This document shows, piece after piece, positions 8,146 through 16,902 of a DNA stretch of 64,000 nt. Where the stretch lies: positions 1 through 64,000 of the forward strand of contig NZ_JAOEFX010000006.1 in the NCBI RefSeq assembly GCF_025421775.1, given 5' to 3'. Position numbers and translations under genes: made by a program. The notes under the pieces were generated by a model. It had not been told where the DNA came from. It made no database searches and worked only from the letters and a program-made list of their open reading frames with translations. The stretch is from Paenarthrobacter aurescens. GTDB lineage: Bacteria; Actinomycetota; Actinomycetes; Actinomycetales; Micrococcaceae. The stretch's first letter is position 1; every line of letters starts with the position of its first letter.

Positions 8146-8164
8146 TTAGGGTAGGTATACCTAA
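8146..8164 (+). promoter_or_regulatory. DtxR/IdeR-like iron box upstream of the siderophore operon
   Basis: TTAGGGTAGGTATACCTAA matches TWAGGTWAGSCTWACCTWA at 16 of 19 positions, by my count, and is strongly palindromic. It sits 75 bp before the siderophore-binding protein start, a good operator position for iron-dependent repression of the five-gene operon. Confidence 0.75.
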
Positions 8165-8239
8165 CTTCGGCGGCCAGTTCAGATACATGCGGCCGCTACC
8201 GGGAGCTCTCCGTCTCCCCTGAGAATCAAGAGGACCGCA

Positions 8240-9193
8240 GTGATTTCACGCTCTAAAACCATGTCTGCCGCCGTTGCGGCCTTGGCTTCCGCAGCTCTGC
8301 TCTTGAGCGGTTGCGCCACCACTGACGCCAGCGCCACCACCACATCAGCAACCCGGACGGTCCAAAGCGAGGTCAAGGAAGTTGTCATGCCGGCCGAGCC
8401 GAAAAAGGCCCTGGGCATGTACACCACTGACCTGGACATGCTCATCACCCTCGGCATCCCACTCGCGAGCCAGCAGCCCATCCGTGACAGTGGCTACAAC
8501 GGCTTCCCGTACTTCTTCGACCAGAAGGCGCTGGAGGGCATCACGCCGTTCACCAACTACCCGGAGTTCAACTTTGAGGCCATCCTCAAGGCGCAGCCGG
8601 ATGTCATCCTGAACGGCCTGGGTTACGAGAAGGAGCTTGACGCCAAGCTCTCCGACATCGCCCCGACCTACACTTTCAACGGATTCGACGGCAGCGACTG
8701 GCGCACCAAGTTCAAGACCGTGGCCGAGGCGTTTGGCAAGACCGGGCAGTACCAGGCGTGGATGGACAAGTACCAGGCGAAGGTGGACGACGTGAAGAAG
8801 CGTCTTGCTGCCGCCGGCAAGAGTGACCTCGTGGTGGGTCCTGTGGACTACTACGAGGACCAGGTTTCCGTCAGCTGCTACGGAACGCCATGCCTGGTCA
8901 TCAAGGACCTGGGCTTGAAGATCTCCCCACTGGCCGATGGTGAAGGCGCCAAGCTGAGTGCAGAGCAGCTCGAACAGCTCAACGGCATCGACGTCGCAAT
9001 CACCACCGAGGTTCCGGAAAAGGACGGCGCCAACCCGGACGCCTTCGCGCCGCTGGCAAACAACAAGCTGTGGACCTCGCTGCCCTTCGTTGCGAACAAG
9101 GAAATCCACACGTACGACCTCGAAATGATCTACGGCTCCCCGAGCGGACAGTACGCCCTGCTGGAGAAGATCGAAAAGGCGCTCCTGCCATGA
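8240..9193 (+). CDS. Iron-siderophore ABC transporter substrate-binding lipoprotein
   Basis: 317 residues with an N-terminal lipoprotein signal: a hydrophobic stretch then LLLSGC with the lipidated Cys at 25. The remainder follows the FepB/FhuD-type fold, with an N-terminal lobe (DLDMLITLGIPL, PDVILNGLGYEK), a long connecting helix and a C-terminal lobe (NGIDVAITTEVP). It captures a ferric siderophore outside the membrane for the FecCD/FecE transporter encoded downstream. Start is GTG 8240, preceded by AAGAGGA. First gene of a compact operon behind the DtxR-like box at 8146; its stop overlaps the next start (ATGA). Confidence 0.9.
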   Translation: MISRSKTMSAAVAALASAALLLSGCATTDASATTTSATRTVQSEVKEVVMPAEPKKALGMYTTDLDMLITLGIPLASQQPIRDSGYNGFPYFFDQKALEGITPFTNYPEFNFEAILKAQPDVILNGLGYEKELDAKLSDIAPTYTFNGFDGSDWRTKFKTVAEAFGKTGQYQAWMDKYQAKVDDVKKRLAAAGKSDLVVGPVDYYEDQVSVSCYGTPCLVIKDLGLKISPLADGEGAKLSAEQLEQLNGIDVAITTEVPEKDGANPDAFAPLANNKLWTSLPFVANKEIHTYDLEMIYGSPSGQYALLEKIEKALLP

Positions 9194-10071
9194 TGGGCAT
9201 CTACCGGGCCGAGGTCATTTCCACGCGCCTGCTGACTCCTGGAATGGTGCGGATTACCTTCGGCGGTCCCGGGCTCGCCGGCTTCGAAACGACAGGTGTC
9301 GGCGACGAATACCTCCGCGTGTTCCTGCCGGATCCCGGCACCCATGAAGCACGCCTGCCCATTTCCACCGGGGACTCCTGGGACTGGTCGGAGGGCGTCG
9401 AGCCGTCCGCCATGCGGACGTACACGGTCCGCGCCGTGGACGCTCCCGCAGGAACCGTGGACATCGACTTCGTGGTTCACGACGGCGGATTGGCAGCTTC
9501 CTGGGCTCAGCGCGCCCAGATGGGTGACGTCGTCGGGCTCAACTCTCCAACCGGACTGTATGAACCGCCGGCGGGCCTGCAATGGCAGATCCTGCTGGCA
9601 GACGCCACCGGCCTGCCGGCAGTGGCACGCCTCGTCGAGCAGACGCCGCCCGGTGTCCGGACCCGGGTGCTGATCGAGGTTGAGGACCCATCCCACCAAC
9701 AGGAGCTCACGCTCGGTGCTGGAACCGAGGTGGCCTGGATTTACGGCGGGAACGGCCACAGCCAGTCCCGTCTTGACGAGGTCCTGCGTTCCATGGAACT
9801 TCCCGGCGGCACAGGCTACATCTGGGTGGCCGGCGAGACCAAGGTGCTGCGCGGGATCCGCAAGTACCTTCGGCACGACAAGAAGCTCACGCCCGGGTCC
9901 TACAAGCTGATCGGCTACTGGACGGACAAGAGCGAAGCCTGGGAAGAGCGCTGGGAAAACCTCGACGCCGACACCCGCCGCTGGTTCGACGACCTCTGGT
10001 CCAACGAGAAGCGGGATCGCGAGGAAATCGTGGATCTGCAGGACGCCAAGTTCGAATTGCTGGGCCTCTAA
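9190..10071 (+). CDS. Siderophore-interacting protein (FAD-dependent ferric-siderophore reductase)
   Basis: 293 residues matching the SIP/ViuB family: an N-terminal FAD-binding barrel with the RTYTVR flavin motif near residue 75, and a C-terminal nucleotide-binding domain containing LLADATGLPAVARL and GGTGYIWVAGETKVLRGIRKYL. Such proteins reduce ferric siderophores in the cytoplasm to release Fe(II). Start ATG 9190 overlaps the preceding stop; an in-frame ATG also lies at 9193. Upstream in-frame starts inside the binding-protein gene are rejected. It probably serves the siderophore imported by the surrounding transporter genes. Confidence 0.9.
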   Translation: MMGIYRAEVISTRLLTPGMVRITFGGPGLAGFETTGVGDEYLRVFLPDPGTHEARLPISTGDSWDWSEGVEPSAMRTYTVRAVDAPAGTVDIDFVVHDGGLAASWAQRAQMGDVVGLNSPTGLYEPPAGLQWQILLADATGLPAVARLVEQTPPGVRTRVLIEVEDPSHQQELTLGAGTEVAWIYGGNGHSQSRLDEVLRSMELPGGTGYIWVAGETKVLRGIRKYLRHDKKLTPGSYKLIGYWTDKSEAWEERWENLDADTRRWFDDLWSNEKRDREEIVDLQDAKFELLGL

Positions 10072-11181
10072 ATGGCGTCCGGAACCATGGCGCCGCGTTC
10101 TGCTGTCACTGAAGTGCAGGACGCGGCGCCGGTTTCAGCCAAGGGCGCGCGCCCGGGTGGTCCACGCCCAGCGGGCTTGGTGGCCATGAACCGATACCGG
10201 CTGCTGGGATTACTCGCAGCTGTTGCCGCATTGGCACTGGTCCTGTGGTTGAGCCTGGTGGTGGGCTCCAAGGATGTGGACATGGGCAAGCTTTGGCCGG
10301 CGATCATCGCGTACGACGGCTCGCCGGAGCACGTGATCATCCACGACCTCCGCCTGCCCCGCACTGTCACCGGAGTGGTGGTGGGCATTGCCCTCGGGCT
10401 GTCCGGGGCGCTGATCCAGGCGCTGACACGCAACCCGTTGGCGGACCCCGGCATCCTGGGCGTCAACGCTGGTGCGGGGTTCTTCGTGGTCCTGGGTGTA
10501 GCGCTCTTTGGAGTCACCAGCATTCAGGAATATATCTGGTTCTCCTTCGCGGGCGCAGTGGTGGCTACTGTGGCCGTGTACTTCATCGGGTCAAGGGGGA
10601 GGGGCGGGACAACCCCGCTCCGCCTCACCCTCGCCGGAGTTGCCCTGGGAGCTGTCCTGGGCGGTATTTCGTCCGGCATCACGCTCCTGCGCCCTGCCGT
10701 TTTCGACAGCATGCGCAGTTGGAGCGCGGGCACCTTGAGCAACCGCACGTGGGAAATCTTCACCACGGTGGCGCCGTTCATCATTGTTGGAACGCTCATA
10801 GCGCTGGCCATGGCCCGGCCCCTGAATGCCGTGGCAATGGGGGATGACACTGCCAGGTCACTCGGCGCCAACATCGTGCGCACCCGGATCTGGACCATCG
10901 TGTCCGTCACCTTGCTTTGCGGCGCCGCGACGGCAGCCGCCGGCCCCGTCGGTTTCGTGGGCCTCATGATCCCGCACGTTTCCCGCTGGATCGTCGGCCC
11001 GGACCAGCGCTGGATACTGGCCTACACCCTGGTGCTCTCGCCCGTGCTGCTGCTCGTGTCCGACATCGTGGGGCGCCTTGTTCTCCGCCCCGGCGAAATG
11101 CAGGTAGGAATCATCACCGCTTTCGTTGGGGCGCCCGTCCTCATTTGGCTCATCCGACGCCGGAAAGTGAGCACCCTGTGA
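10072..11181 (+). CDS. FecCD-family iron-siderophore ABC permease (first subunit)
   Basis: 369 residues with about ten membrane helices and FecCD hallmarks: LRLPRTVTGVVVGIALGLSG, then LTRNPLADPGILGVNAGAGF near residue 125, and the cytoplasmic coupling region (GDDTARSLGANIVRTR). The C-terminal PVGFVGLMIPHVSRWIVGPDQR is typical. It starts at the base after the previous stop; an extra 38 polar residues precede the first helix, so ATG 10186 (MNRYRLLG) is another possible start. It ends with a GTGA overlap with the second permease, with which it should form a heterodimer. Confidence 0.9.
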   Translation: MASGTMAPRSAVTEVQDAAPVSAKGARPGGPRPAGLVAMNRYRLLGLLAAVAALALVLWLSLVVGSKDVDMGKLWPAIIAYDGSPEHVIIHDLRLPRTVTGVVVGIALGLSGALIQALTRNPLADPGILGVNAGAGFFVVLGVALFGVTSIQEYIWFSFAGAVVATVAVYFIGSRGRGGTTPLRLTLAGVALGAVLGGISSGITLLRPAVFDSMRSWSAGTLSNRTWEIFTTVAPFIIVGTLIALAMARPLNAVAMGDDTARSLGANIVRTRIWTIVSVTLLCGAATAAAGPVGFVGLMIPHVSRWIVGPDQRWILAYTLVLSPVLLLVSDIVGRLVLRPGEMQVGIITAFVGAPVLIWLIRRRKVSTL

Positions 11182-12266
11182 CTTCGGTTGACCAAGCGAC
11201 TTCCCTTGACCAGGCGGCGTCCATCGACTTCGGCCGGCGCACCTTCGCCATCCGGCGCTTTGGCGGACGCGTCTCACTTCGCATCGACGTCCGCACCCTG
11301 GTTGTCACCGCCGTCCTGTTTGCCGCCGCCCTGGCGCTCGCCGTCGTCGCCCTTGGCTTGGGCGAGTTCAGCGTTGCGGTACCGGACGTTGTTTCTGCGC
11401 TGCTGGGTCACTCCAGCGGCGCCGTGCACATGGTGGTGGTGGAGTGGAGACTGCCCCGCGTCCTCCTGGCCTTGTTGTTGGGGGCGGCCATGGGGGTCAG
11501 CGGGGCAATCTTCCAATCTCTGACCCGCAATGCGCTGGGAAGTCCGGATGTGATCGGCTTCAACACCGGCGCCTACACCGGCGCGCTGATGGTCATTCTG
11601 CTGATGGGCGGCGGCTACTTTGCAGTGTCTGCCGGTGCGCTGGTGGGTGGTCTGGTAACCGCGGCACTCGTGTACTTGTTCGCCTACAAGAAGGGCATCC
11701 AGGGTTTCCGGCTCATTATTGCGGGCATCGCTGTGAGCGCCATGTTGGCCTCGGTGAACACCTTCATGATCCTCAAGGCCTCGCTTGAACAGGCCATGTC
11801 CGCGGCCGTTTGGGGTGCCGGTTCCCTGAACAAGATCACGTGGGATCAGGTGCTGCCGGTGGTGGCCGTCTTCGTGGTGCTGCTGGCGGTGTTGTCAGCT
11901 TACGGGCGGCGGCTGGGCCTCTTGGAGATGGGCGACGACGCCGCCCGGGCCTTGGGCGTTCGGCTGGAAGGCTCGCGGCTGGTCCTCGCCGTGGTGGGTG
12001 TGGCTTTGACGGCAATGGTCACTGCTGCTGCCGGCCCGATCGCCTTTGTTTCCCTGGCTGCCCCGCAGCTGGCACGCCGCCTCACCCGCTCCGCTTCTGT
12101 GGGAATGGTTCCGTCGGCCGCCATGGGTGCGTTCCTTTTGGTGGCCAGCGACATCGTGGCGCAGAACCTTTTCGCGCCGATCCAACTGCCCGTGGGTGTG
12201 GTGACCGTCAGTATCGGTGGCTGCTACCTCGTATGGCTCCTTGCCCGTGAAGTGAAGCGGCAATGA
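11178..12266 (+). CDS. FecCD-family iron-siderophore ABC permease (second subunit)
   Basis: 362 residues starting at GTG 11178 in a 4-bp GTGA overlap with the first permease. It has the same ten-helix fold with LPRVLLALLLGAAMGVSG, LTRNALGSPDVIGFNTGAYT, the coupling segment GDDAARALGVRLEGSR and AAGPIAFVSLAAPQLARRLT. The N-terminus (TSVDQATSLDQAASID) contains a short duplicated S-x-D-Q-A motif of no known meaning. A longer frame extends upstream inside the first permease and is rejected because of coupling at the GTG. Confidence 0.9.
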   Translation: MTSVDQATSLDQAASIDFGRRTFAIRRFGGRVSLRIDVRTLVVTAVLFAAALALAVVALGLGEFSVAVPDVVSALLGHSSGAVHMVVVEWRLPRVLLALLLGAAMGVSGAIFQSLTRNALGSPDVIGFNTGAYTGALMVILLMGGGYFAVSAGALVGGLVTAALVYLFAYKKGIQGFRLIIAGIAVSAMLASVNTFMILKASLEQAMSAAVWGAGSLNKITWDQVLPVVAVFVVLLAVLSAYGRRLGLLEMGDDAARALGVRLEGSRLVLAVVGVALTAMVTAAAGPIAFVSLAAPQLARRLTRSASVGMVPSAAMGAFLLVASDIVAQNLFAPIQLPVGVVTVSIGGCYLVWLLAREVKRQ

Positions 12267-12289
12267 CTGAAGAATTGAAGGAGACTGCT

Positions 12290-13153
12290 ATGTCTGACGT
12301 GTTGGTTGAATCGGTAGTTGTTCCTGGTTCGGCGCCGGGTGCCGCGCGTCCCGCTGGTTCGGGCCTCTCTGGTTCGCGGCTCAGCGCCCGGAATGTGAGC
12401 CTTGGCTACGCTGGACGCACGGTGTCTTCCGCCTTGGATGTTCGCATCCCCGACGGTGAGTTCACCGTGATTGTGGGCCCGAACGCTTGCGGTAAGTCGA
12501 CGCTGCTGCGGGCGCTGTCCCGGCTGCTGGAGCCCAGCTCCGGGTCCGTGCTGTTGGACGGCAAGAGCATCTCGTCCTTCGGGGCCAAGGAAGTGGCCCG
12601 ACGTCTCGGCTTGTTGCCGCAAAGCTCCATCGCGCCCGACGGAATCACCGTGGCGGACCTCGTTGCCAGGGGGCGCTACCCGCACCAGAAGTTGTTGCGG
12701 CAGTGGTCTGAGGCAGATGAGGACGCGGTGCTTCAGGCGTTGGAAGCTACCAATGTTGGTGGGCTGTCCGGCCGTTTGGTAGACGAGCTCTCCGGTGGGC
12801 AGCGGCAACGCGTGTGGGTGGCCATGGTCCTCGCCCAGCAAACCCCGCTGCTTTTGTTGGATGAGCCCACTACGTTCCTTGATATCGCGCACCAGATCGA
12901 GCTTCTGGAACTGTTCCGCCGGCTCAATCGCGAAGGCAACACCCTGGTGGCCGTGCTCCACGATCTCAACCACGCCTGCCGCTATGCCACGCATCTGATC
13001 GCGATGAAGGACGGCGCGGTGGTTGCCGAGGGCCGGCCTGCAGATGTGGTGACGGCCGAGCTGGTGGAGCACGTGTTCGGCCTGCCATGCATGGTGATCG
13101 ACGACCCCGTGAGCCATACGCCCCTGGTGATTCCGCTGGGGTCCTACTCCTAG
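12290..13153 (+). CDS. FecE-type iron-siderophore ABC transporter ATPase
   Basis: 287 residues with Walker A GPNACGKSTLL, Q-loop LLPQSS, signature LSGGQRQRVWVAMVLAQ, Walker B LLLLDEPTTFLD and switch His in AVLHDLNHA, all intact. It powers the FecCD permease pair. I chose ATG 12290, because AAGGAG at 12278-12283 is correctly spaced; ATG 12263, which overlaps the previous stop, would add nine residues and may act only in coupling. Last gene of the iron operon; no clear terminator hairpin follows. Confidence 0.9.
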   Translation: MSDVLVESVVVPGSAPGAARPAGSGLSGSRLSARNVSLGYAGRTVSSALDVRIPDGEFTVIVGPNACGKSTLLRALSRLLEPSSGSVLLDGKSISSFGAKEVARRLGLLPQSSIAPDGITVADLVARGRYPHQKLLRQWSEADEDAVLQALEATNVGGLSGRLVDELSGGQRQRVWVAMVLAQQTPLLLLDEPTTFLDIAHQIELLELFRRLNREGNTLVAVLHDLNHACRYATHLIAMKDGAVVAEGRPADVVTAELVEHVFGLPCMVIDDPVSHTPLVIPLGSYS

Positions 13154-13237
13154 CCTCACGGCCCCTTCCTGCCACCTCGGCGAAAGCCTCAACCACGCAA
13201 CCTCTTCAGCAATTCCGCCTTACCTATTGTGCTTGTC

Positions 13238-13277
13238 AGTGAATGCCACTAATCTGTCACTTACTGTCATTTAGTGA
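13238..13277 (+). promoter_or_regulatory. Candidate operator: two nearby inverted repeats before the amine operon
   Basis: AGTG-aatgc-CACT (13238-13250) and TCACT-N11-AGTGA (13257-13277) lie directly upstream of the aldehyde dehydrogenase ribosome site, and both carry the same half-site. That placement would suit the TetR regulator encoded within the operon. No regulator binding is shown. Confidence 0.35.
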
Positions 13278-13287
13278 GGTGTGTCAT

Positions 13288-14787
13288 ATGTTTGTTTCAA
13301 CAGAGTTTGTTCCACCCCAGGTCCTCGATTCCTTCCTTGCACGTGCGCATCGGATGCTGATCGCGGACCAGTGGGTGGATGCCGCAAGTGGCGCGGAGAT
13401 CGACGTCGTTGATCCGTCCACGGGCGGCTTCATCGCCAAAGTTCCCGCTGGCGACGAGCTGGATGTGGACCTCGCGGTGAGCGCCGCCCGGATAGCGTTG
13501 GAGGGACGGTGGGGCTCGGTGCTGCCGCATCAGCGCGCTCAGCTGATGCACCGCCTCGCCGACCTCATCGAGGAGCGCGGCGAGGAGATCGCGGCCTTGG
13601 AAGCCCTTGAGCAGGGAAAGCTTCTCGATGTCGCCCGGACCGTTGAGGTCGGCATGGCGGCCGACTACATCCGGTACATGGCCGGGTGGGCCACCAAGAT
13701 CGAGGGCAGCACCTTCGACCTTTCGCCCACCGACGACGACGGCACGCGGTTCCATGCCTTCACCCGGCGTGAGCCAGTGGGTGTAGTGGCTGCCATCGTG
13801 CCGTGGAACTTCCCCCATCTCATGGCTGTGTGGAAGGTAGCACCGGCGCTTGCCACCGGGTGCACTGTGGTGCTCAAACCGGCAGAGCAAACCCCGCTGA
13901 CCGCGCTGCTGCTCGCCGAGCTCGTGCTCGAGGCCGGCTTCCCGCCCGGCGTCCTCAACGTCGTCACCGGGTTGGGTCACCAGGCTGGCGCGGCGCTGAG
14001 CAAGCACCCGGGGATCGACAAAATCGCTTTCACCGGCTCCACCAGCGTCGGCAAGCTCATCGGTATCGAGGCCATGAAGAACATGACCCGGACCTCGCTG
14101 GAGCTGGGCGGCAAGTCCCCGGTAGTGGTGCTGGACGACATTGACCCGGAATTCATTGGTGCGGGGATGTTGCGTGCGCTCTTCTTCAACTCCGGCCAGC
14201 AATGCGTTGCCGGCTCGCGGCTGTATCTGCCACGTCGGCGCTACGACGAATACCTTACGAGGATCACGTCACTCGCTGACAGCCTTCGTATCGGGTCACC
14301 CTTTGACTCCAATGTTCATCTTGGTCCCCTGATTTCGGCAGAACAACGTGACCGTGTCTGCAGCTACATCGAGTCAGGCCGCGCTGAGGGCGCCGAGGTC
14401 ATTCTGGGAGGAAACGCCATCGACGGGCCCGGCTATTTCGTGGAACCGACCATCCTGGCGAACACCGATCATTCCATGAGGGTGGTCCAGGAAGAGATCT
14501 TCGGCCCCGTGCTGGTTGCCATGCCATACGACGATATTGAGCAACTTGTCGAAATGGCCAACGACTCCGAATATGCCTTGGCCGCGAGTATCTGGAGCCA
14601 GAACATCAGCCGGGTCCACGAACTCGTGCCCCGACTCAAAGCAGGAACCATATGGGTCAACACCCACGGCGTCCTCGACGCGAACATGCCATTCGGAGGG
14701 TTCAAGCAGTCGGGCTTGGGCCGTGAGCATGGCAAAGCGGCGATCGAGCACTACACCGAGACCAAGTCGGTGTGCATTGCCTACTGA
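13288..14787 (+). CDS. NAD(P)-dependent aldehyde dehydrogenase of the amine operon
   Basis: 499 residues of the ALDH superfamily. Visible motifs are the cofactor segment VPWNFPHLMAVWKVAPALATGC with LKPAEQTP, GFTGSTSVGK-type FTGSTSVGKLIG, the catalytic Glu in LELGGKSPVVV and the catalytic Cys in FFNSGQQCVAGSR, with EEIFGPV near the C-terminus. I chose ATG 13288 with GAGGTG upstream; the earlier ATG 13243 would include the operator region. First gene of an eight-gene plus-strand cluster, and well placed to oxidise the aldehyde made by the amine oxidase that follows 26 bp later. Confidence 0.92.
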   Translation: MFVSTEFVPPQVLDSFLARAHRMLIADQWVDAASGAEIDVVDPSTGGFIAKVPAGDELDVDLAVSAARIALEGRWGSVLPHQRAQLMHRLADLIEERGEEIAALEALEQGKLLDVARTVEVGMAADYIRYMAGWATKIEGSTFDLSPTDDDGTRFHAFTRREPVGVVAAIVPWNFPHLMAVWKVAPALATGCTVVLKPAEQTPLTALLLAELVLEAGFPPGVLNVVTGLGHQAGAALSKHPGIDKIAFTGSTSVGKLIGIEAMKNMTRTSLELGGKSPVVVLDDIDPEFIGAGMLRALFFNSGQQCVAGSRLYLPRRRYDEYLTRITSLADSLRIGSPFDSNVHLGPLISAEQRDRVCSYIESGRAEGAEVILGGNAIDGPGYFVEPTILANTDHSMRVVQEEIFGPVLVAMPYDDIEQLVEMANDSEYALAASIWSQNISRVHELVPRLKAGTIWVNTHGVLDANMPFGGFKQSGLGREHGKAAIEHYTETKSVCIAY

Positions 14788-14813
14788 GTTGTGTCTGAAG
14801 AGGAGCAAGTGAA

Positions 14814-16877
14814 ATGAGCAAACAATTGGAGGAGGCCCAGGGTCTCAGCCTGGAAGAACAGGCAACCGGACTGTCGATTGGAGACACCCGCCGGTCGCCC
14901 GAACGGGCAGTGACCAGGGCTCGTAAGGTGCAGACTCTCCGCGAGCGGTACGCCGCCCGTGCGGAGGAACTCGCAGAATTCGCGCACCCGCTGGACCCGC
15001 TGTCCCCTGATGAATACGAGCGTGTGGCCAGCACAGTCCGCCACGACGCCCGCTTTGACTACCACATGCGGTTCGCGTCGATTGAACTCACGGAACCCAC
15101 CAAACAGCAACTGGCCAGCGGCGCGGATATCGAGCGACAAGCCGAAGTGCTGCTTCTTGATGGACGACGCCGGGTCACCCACCTGGTCAGCGTTGATGTC
15201 CGCAAGAAATCGGTTCTGTCCTGGACGGACATGCCCGGTCAGCAACCGGCCATCACTATCGATGAGTTCGTTGACATCGAAATAGAGACAAAATCCGACC
15301 CGCGGGTGCAGGAAGCTTTGCGCAAGCGTGGCCTCGACTTGCAGCAGCGCGCCATGGTCATGGTGGATCCTTGGTCCGCTGGCAACTTTGGTGTGGAGGA
15401 GGAGCAAGGGCGGCGCATCGCCCGGGGGGTCTTCTACATGCGGTCCCAGAACGACGACAACCAGTACGCCCACCCGGTTGACGGGCTGGTGGCCCTTATC
15501 GATCTGGACACGCTGGAATTGGTGGGGCTGGAGGACGAGCACGTCTACCCGGTCCCGATGGAAGACGCCAACTATGGGGCCAAGTTCATCGACACCATGC
15601 GTGAGGACATCAAGCCCCTCGACATTGTCCAGCCGCAAGGGCCGAGTTTCACCGTCGAGGGCTGGAAGGTCAACTGGCAGAAGTGGAGTTTCCGAGTCGG
15701 CTTCAGCCAGCGTGAAGGCCTGGTTCTGCACGACATCCGCTATAACGACAACGGAAACGACCGGTCGATCATGTACCGGGCTTCCATTGCGGAAATGACC
15801 GTTCCGTACGGTGACACATCCCTCACCCAGCGTCGCAAGAACGCATTTGATGTTGGTGAGTACGGGCTCGGAATGTGCGCCAACGCCCTGGAACTTGGGT
15901 GCGACTGCCTCGGGGAGATCTACTACTTCGACTCGACGGTCATCAGCGCCCAAGGTGACCTGGATCCCCGCAACAACGTGATCTGCCTCCATGAGGAAGA
16001 TGCCGGGATCCTTTGGAAGCATTACGACCAGCGCACCGACAAGACCGAGGTGCGCCGCTCCCGGCGCCTGGTGATCTCGTCCATCTCCACCATCGGCAAC
16101 TACGAGTATGGGTTCTACTGGTACTTCTATCAGGACGGCACCATGGAGCTGGAAGTCAAGGCTACCGGCATCGTCCAGACCGGAGCCCTGCACGACGGCG
16201 AAACGAACCGGCACGGGACCAAGCTGGGCGCCAACCTGTACGCGCCTCACCATCAGCACTTCTTCTGCGTCCGCTTGGACCCGATGGTGGACGGCATCCA
16301 GAACCGCGTCACCGAGGTCAACACCCAAGCGGACCCTATCGGACCAAGCAACCCCTACGGCAACGCCTTCTATCCGGTGAAGACAACCTTCAACACCGAG
16401 TTGGAAGCAATCCGTGACCTGAACTTGGAGACCTCCCGTTCATGGGTGATCGAGAGTTCCACCACCAAGAATGCGCTGGGCGGAACCCCCGGCTACCGGT
16501 TGGTGCCGGGTGAGAACTGTAAGCCTTATGCCCAGCCGGGATCATCCATTGCCGCCCGGGCTGAGTACATGTACCACCATCTGTGGGTGACACCTTGGAA
16601 CAAGGACGAGAAGTACCCTGCCGGGATGTTCCCGAACCAGGATCCAGGTGCGGACGGACTCCAAGTCTGGACTGCGGAGGACCGGAACATCCGTGATGAG
16701 GACGTGGTCCTGTGGTACACGCTGGGCCATCACCACTTGGTCCGTCCTGAAGACTGGCCGGTCATGCCTGTAGCGCGGATGGGCTTCGCCCTCAAGCCAT
16801 CGGGGTTCTTTACGCAGAGTCCGGCAATCGACGTGCCTCCCTCCGAGGCCGTGGGACACTGCGAGGGTCACTGTTAG
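14814..16877 (+). CDS. Copper-containing primary amine oxidase (TPQ-dependent)
   Basis: 687 residues, close to bacterial copper amine oxidases of 640-690. The topaquinone precursor is Y430 in TIGNYEYGF, the catalytic base is D346 in FDVGEYGLG, and the copper ligands are H480 and H482 in APHHQHFF plus one of H639-H641 in GHHHLVRPEDWP. It oxidises a primary amine to an aldehyde, ammonia and hydrogen peroxide; the arylalkylamine oxidases of Arthrobacter are the nearest known type. The substrate here is unknown. The C-terminus ends GHCEGHC, a small Cys/His tail. The aldehyde should go to the dehydrogenase encoded upstream. Confidence 0.95.
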   Translation: MSKQLEEAQGLSLEEQATGLSIGDTRRSPERAVTRARKVQTLRERYAARAEELAEFAHPLDPLSPDEYERVASTVRHDARFDYHMRFASIELTEPTKQQLASGADIERQAEVLLLDGRRRVTHLVSVDVRKKSVLSWTDMPGQQPAITIDEFVDIEIETKSDPRVQEALRKRGLDLQQRAMVMVDPWSAGNFGVEEEQGRRIARGVFYMRSQNDDNQYAHPVDGLVALIDLDTLELVGLEDEHVYPVPMEDANYGAKFIDTMREDIKPLDIVQPQGPSFTVEGWKVNWQKWSFRVGFSQREGLVLHDIRYNDNGNDRSIMYRASIAEMTVPYGDTSLTQRRKNAFDVGEYGLGMCANALELGCDCLGEIYYFDSTVISAQGDLDPRNNVICLHEEDAGILWKHYDQRTDKTEVRRSRRLVISSISTIGNYEYGFYWYFYQDGTMELEVKATGIVQTGALHDGETNRHGTKLGANLYAPHHQHFFCVRLDPMVDGIQNRVTEVNTQADPIGPSNPYGNAFYPVKTTFNTELEAIRDLNLETSRSWVIESSTTKNALGGTPGYRLVPGENCKPYAQPGSSIAARAEYMYHHLWVTPWNKDEKYPAGMFPNQDPGADGLQVWTAEDRNIRDEDVVLWYTLGHHHLVRPEDWPVMPVARMGFALKPSGFFTQSPAIDVPPSEAVGHCEGHC

Positions 16878-16902
16878 AAGCCCTACCGGGAGGTACTAGC
16901 CC

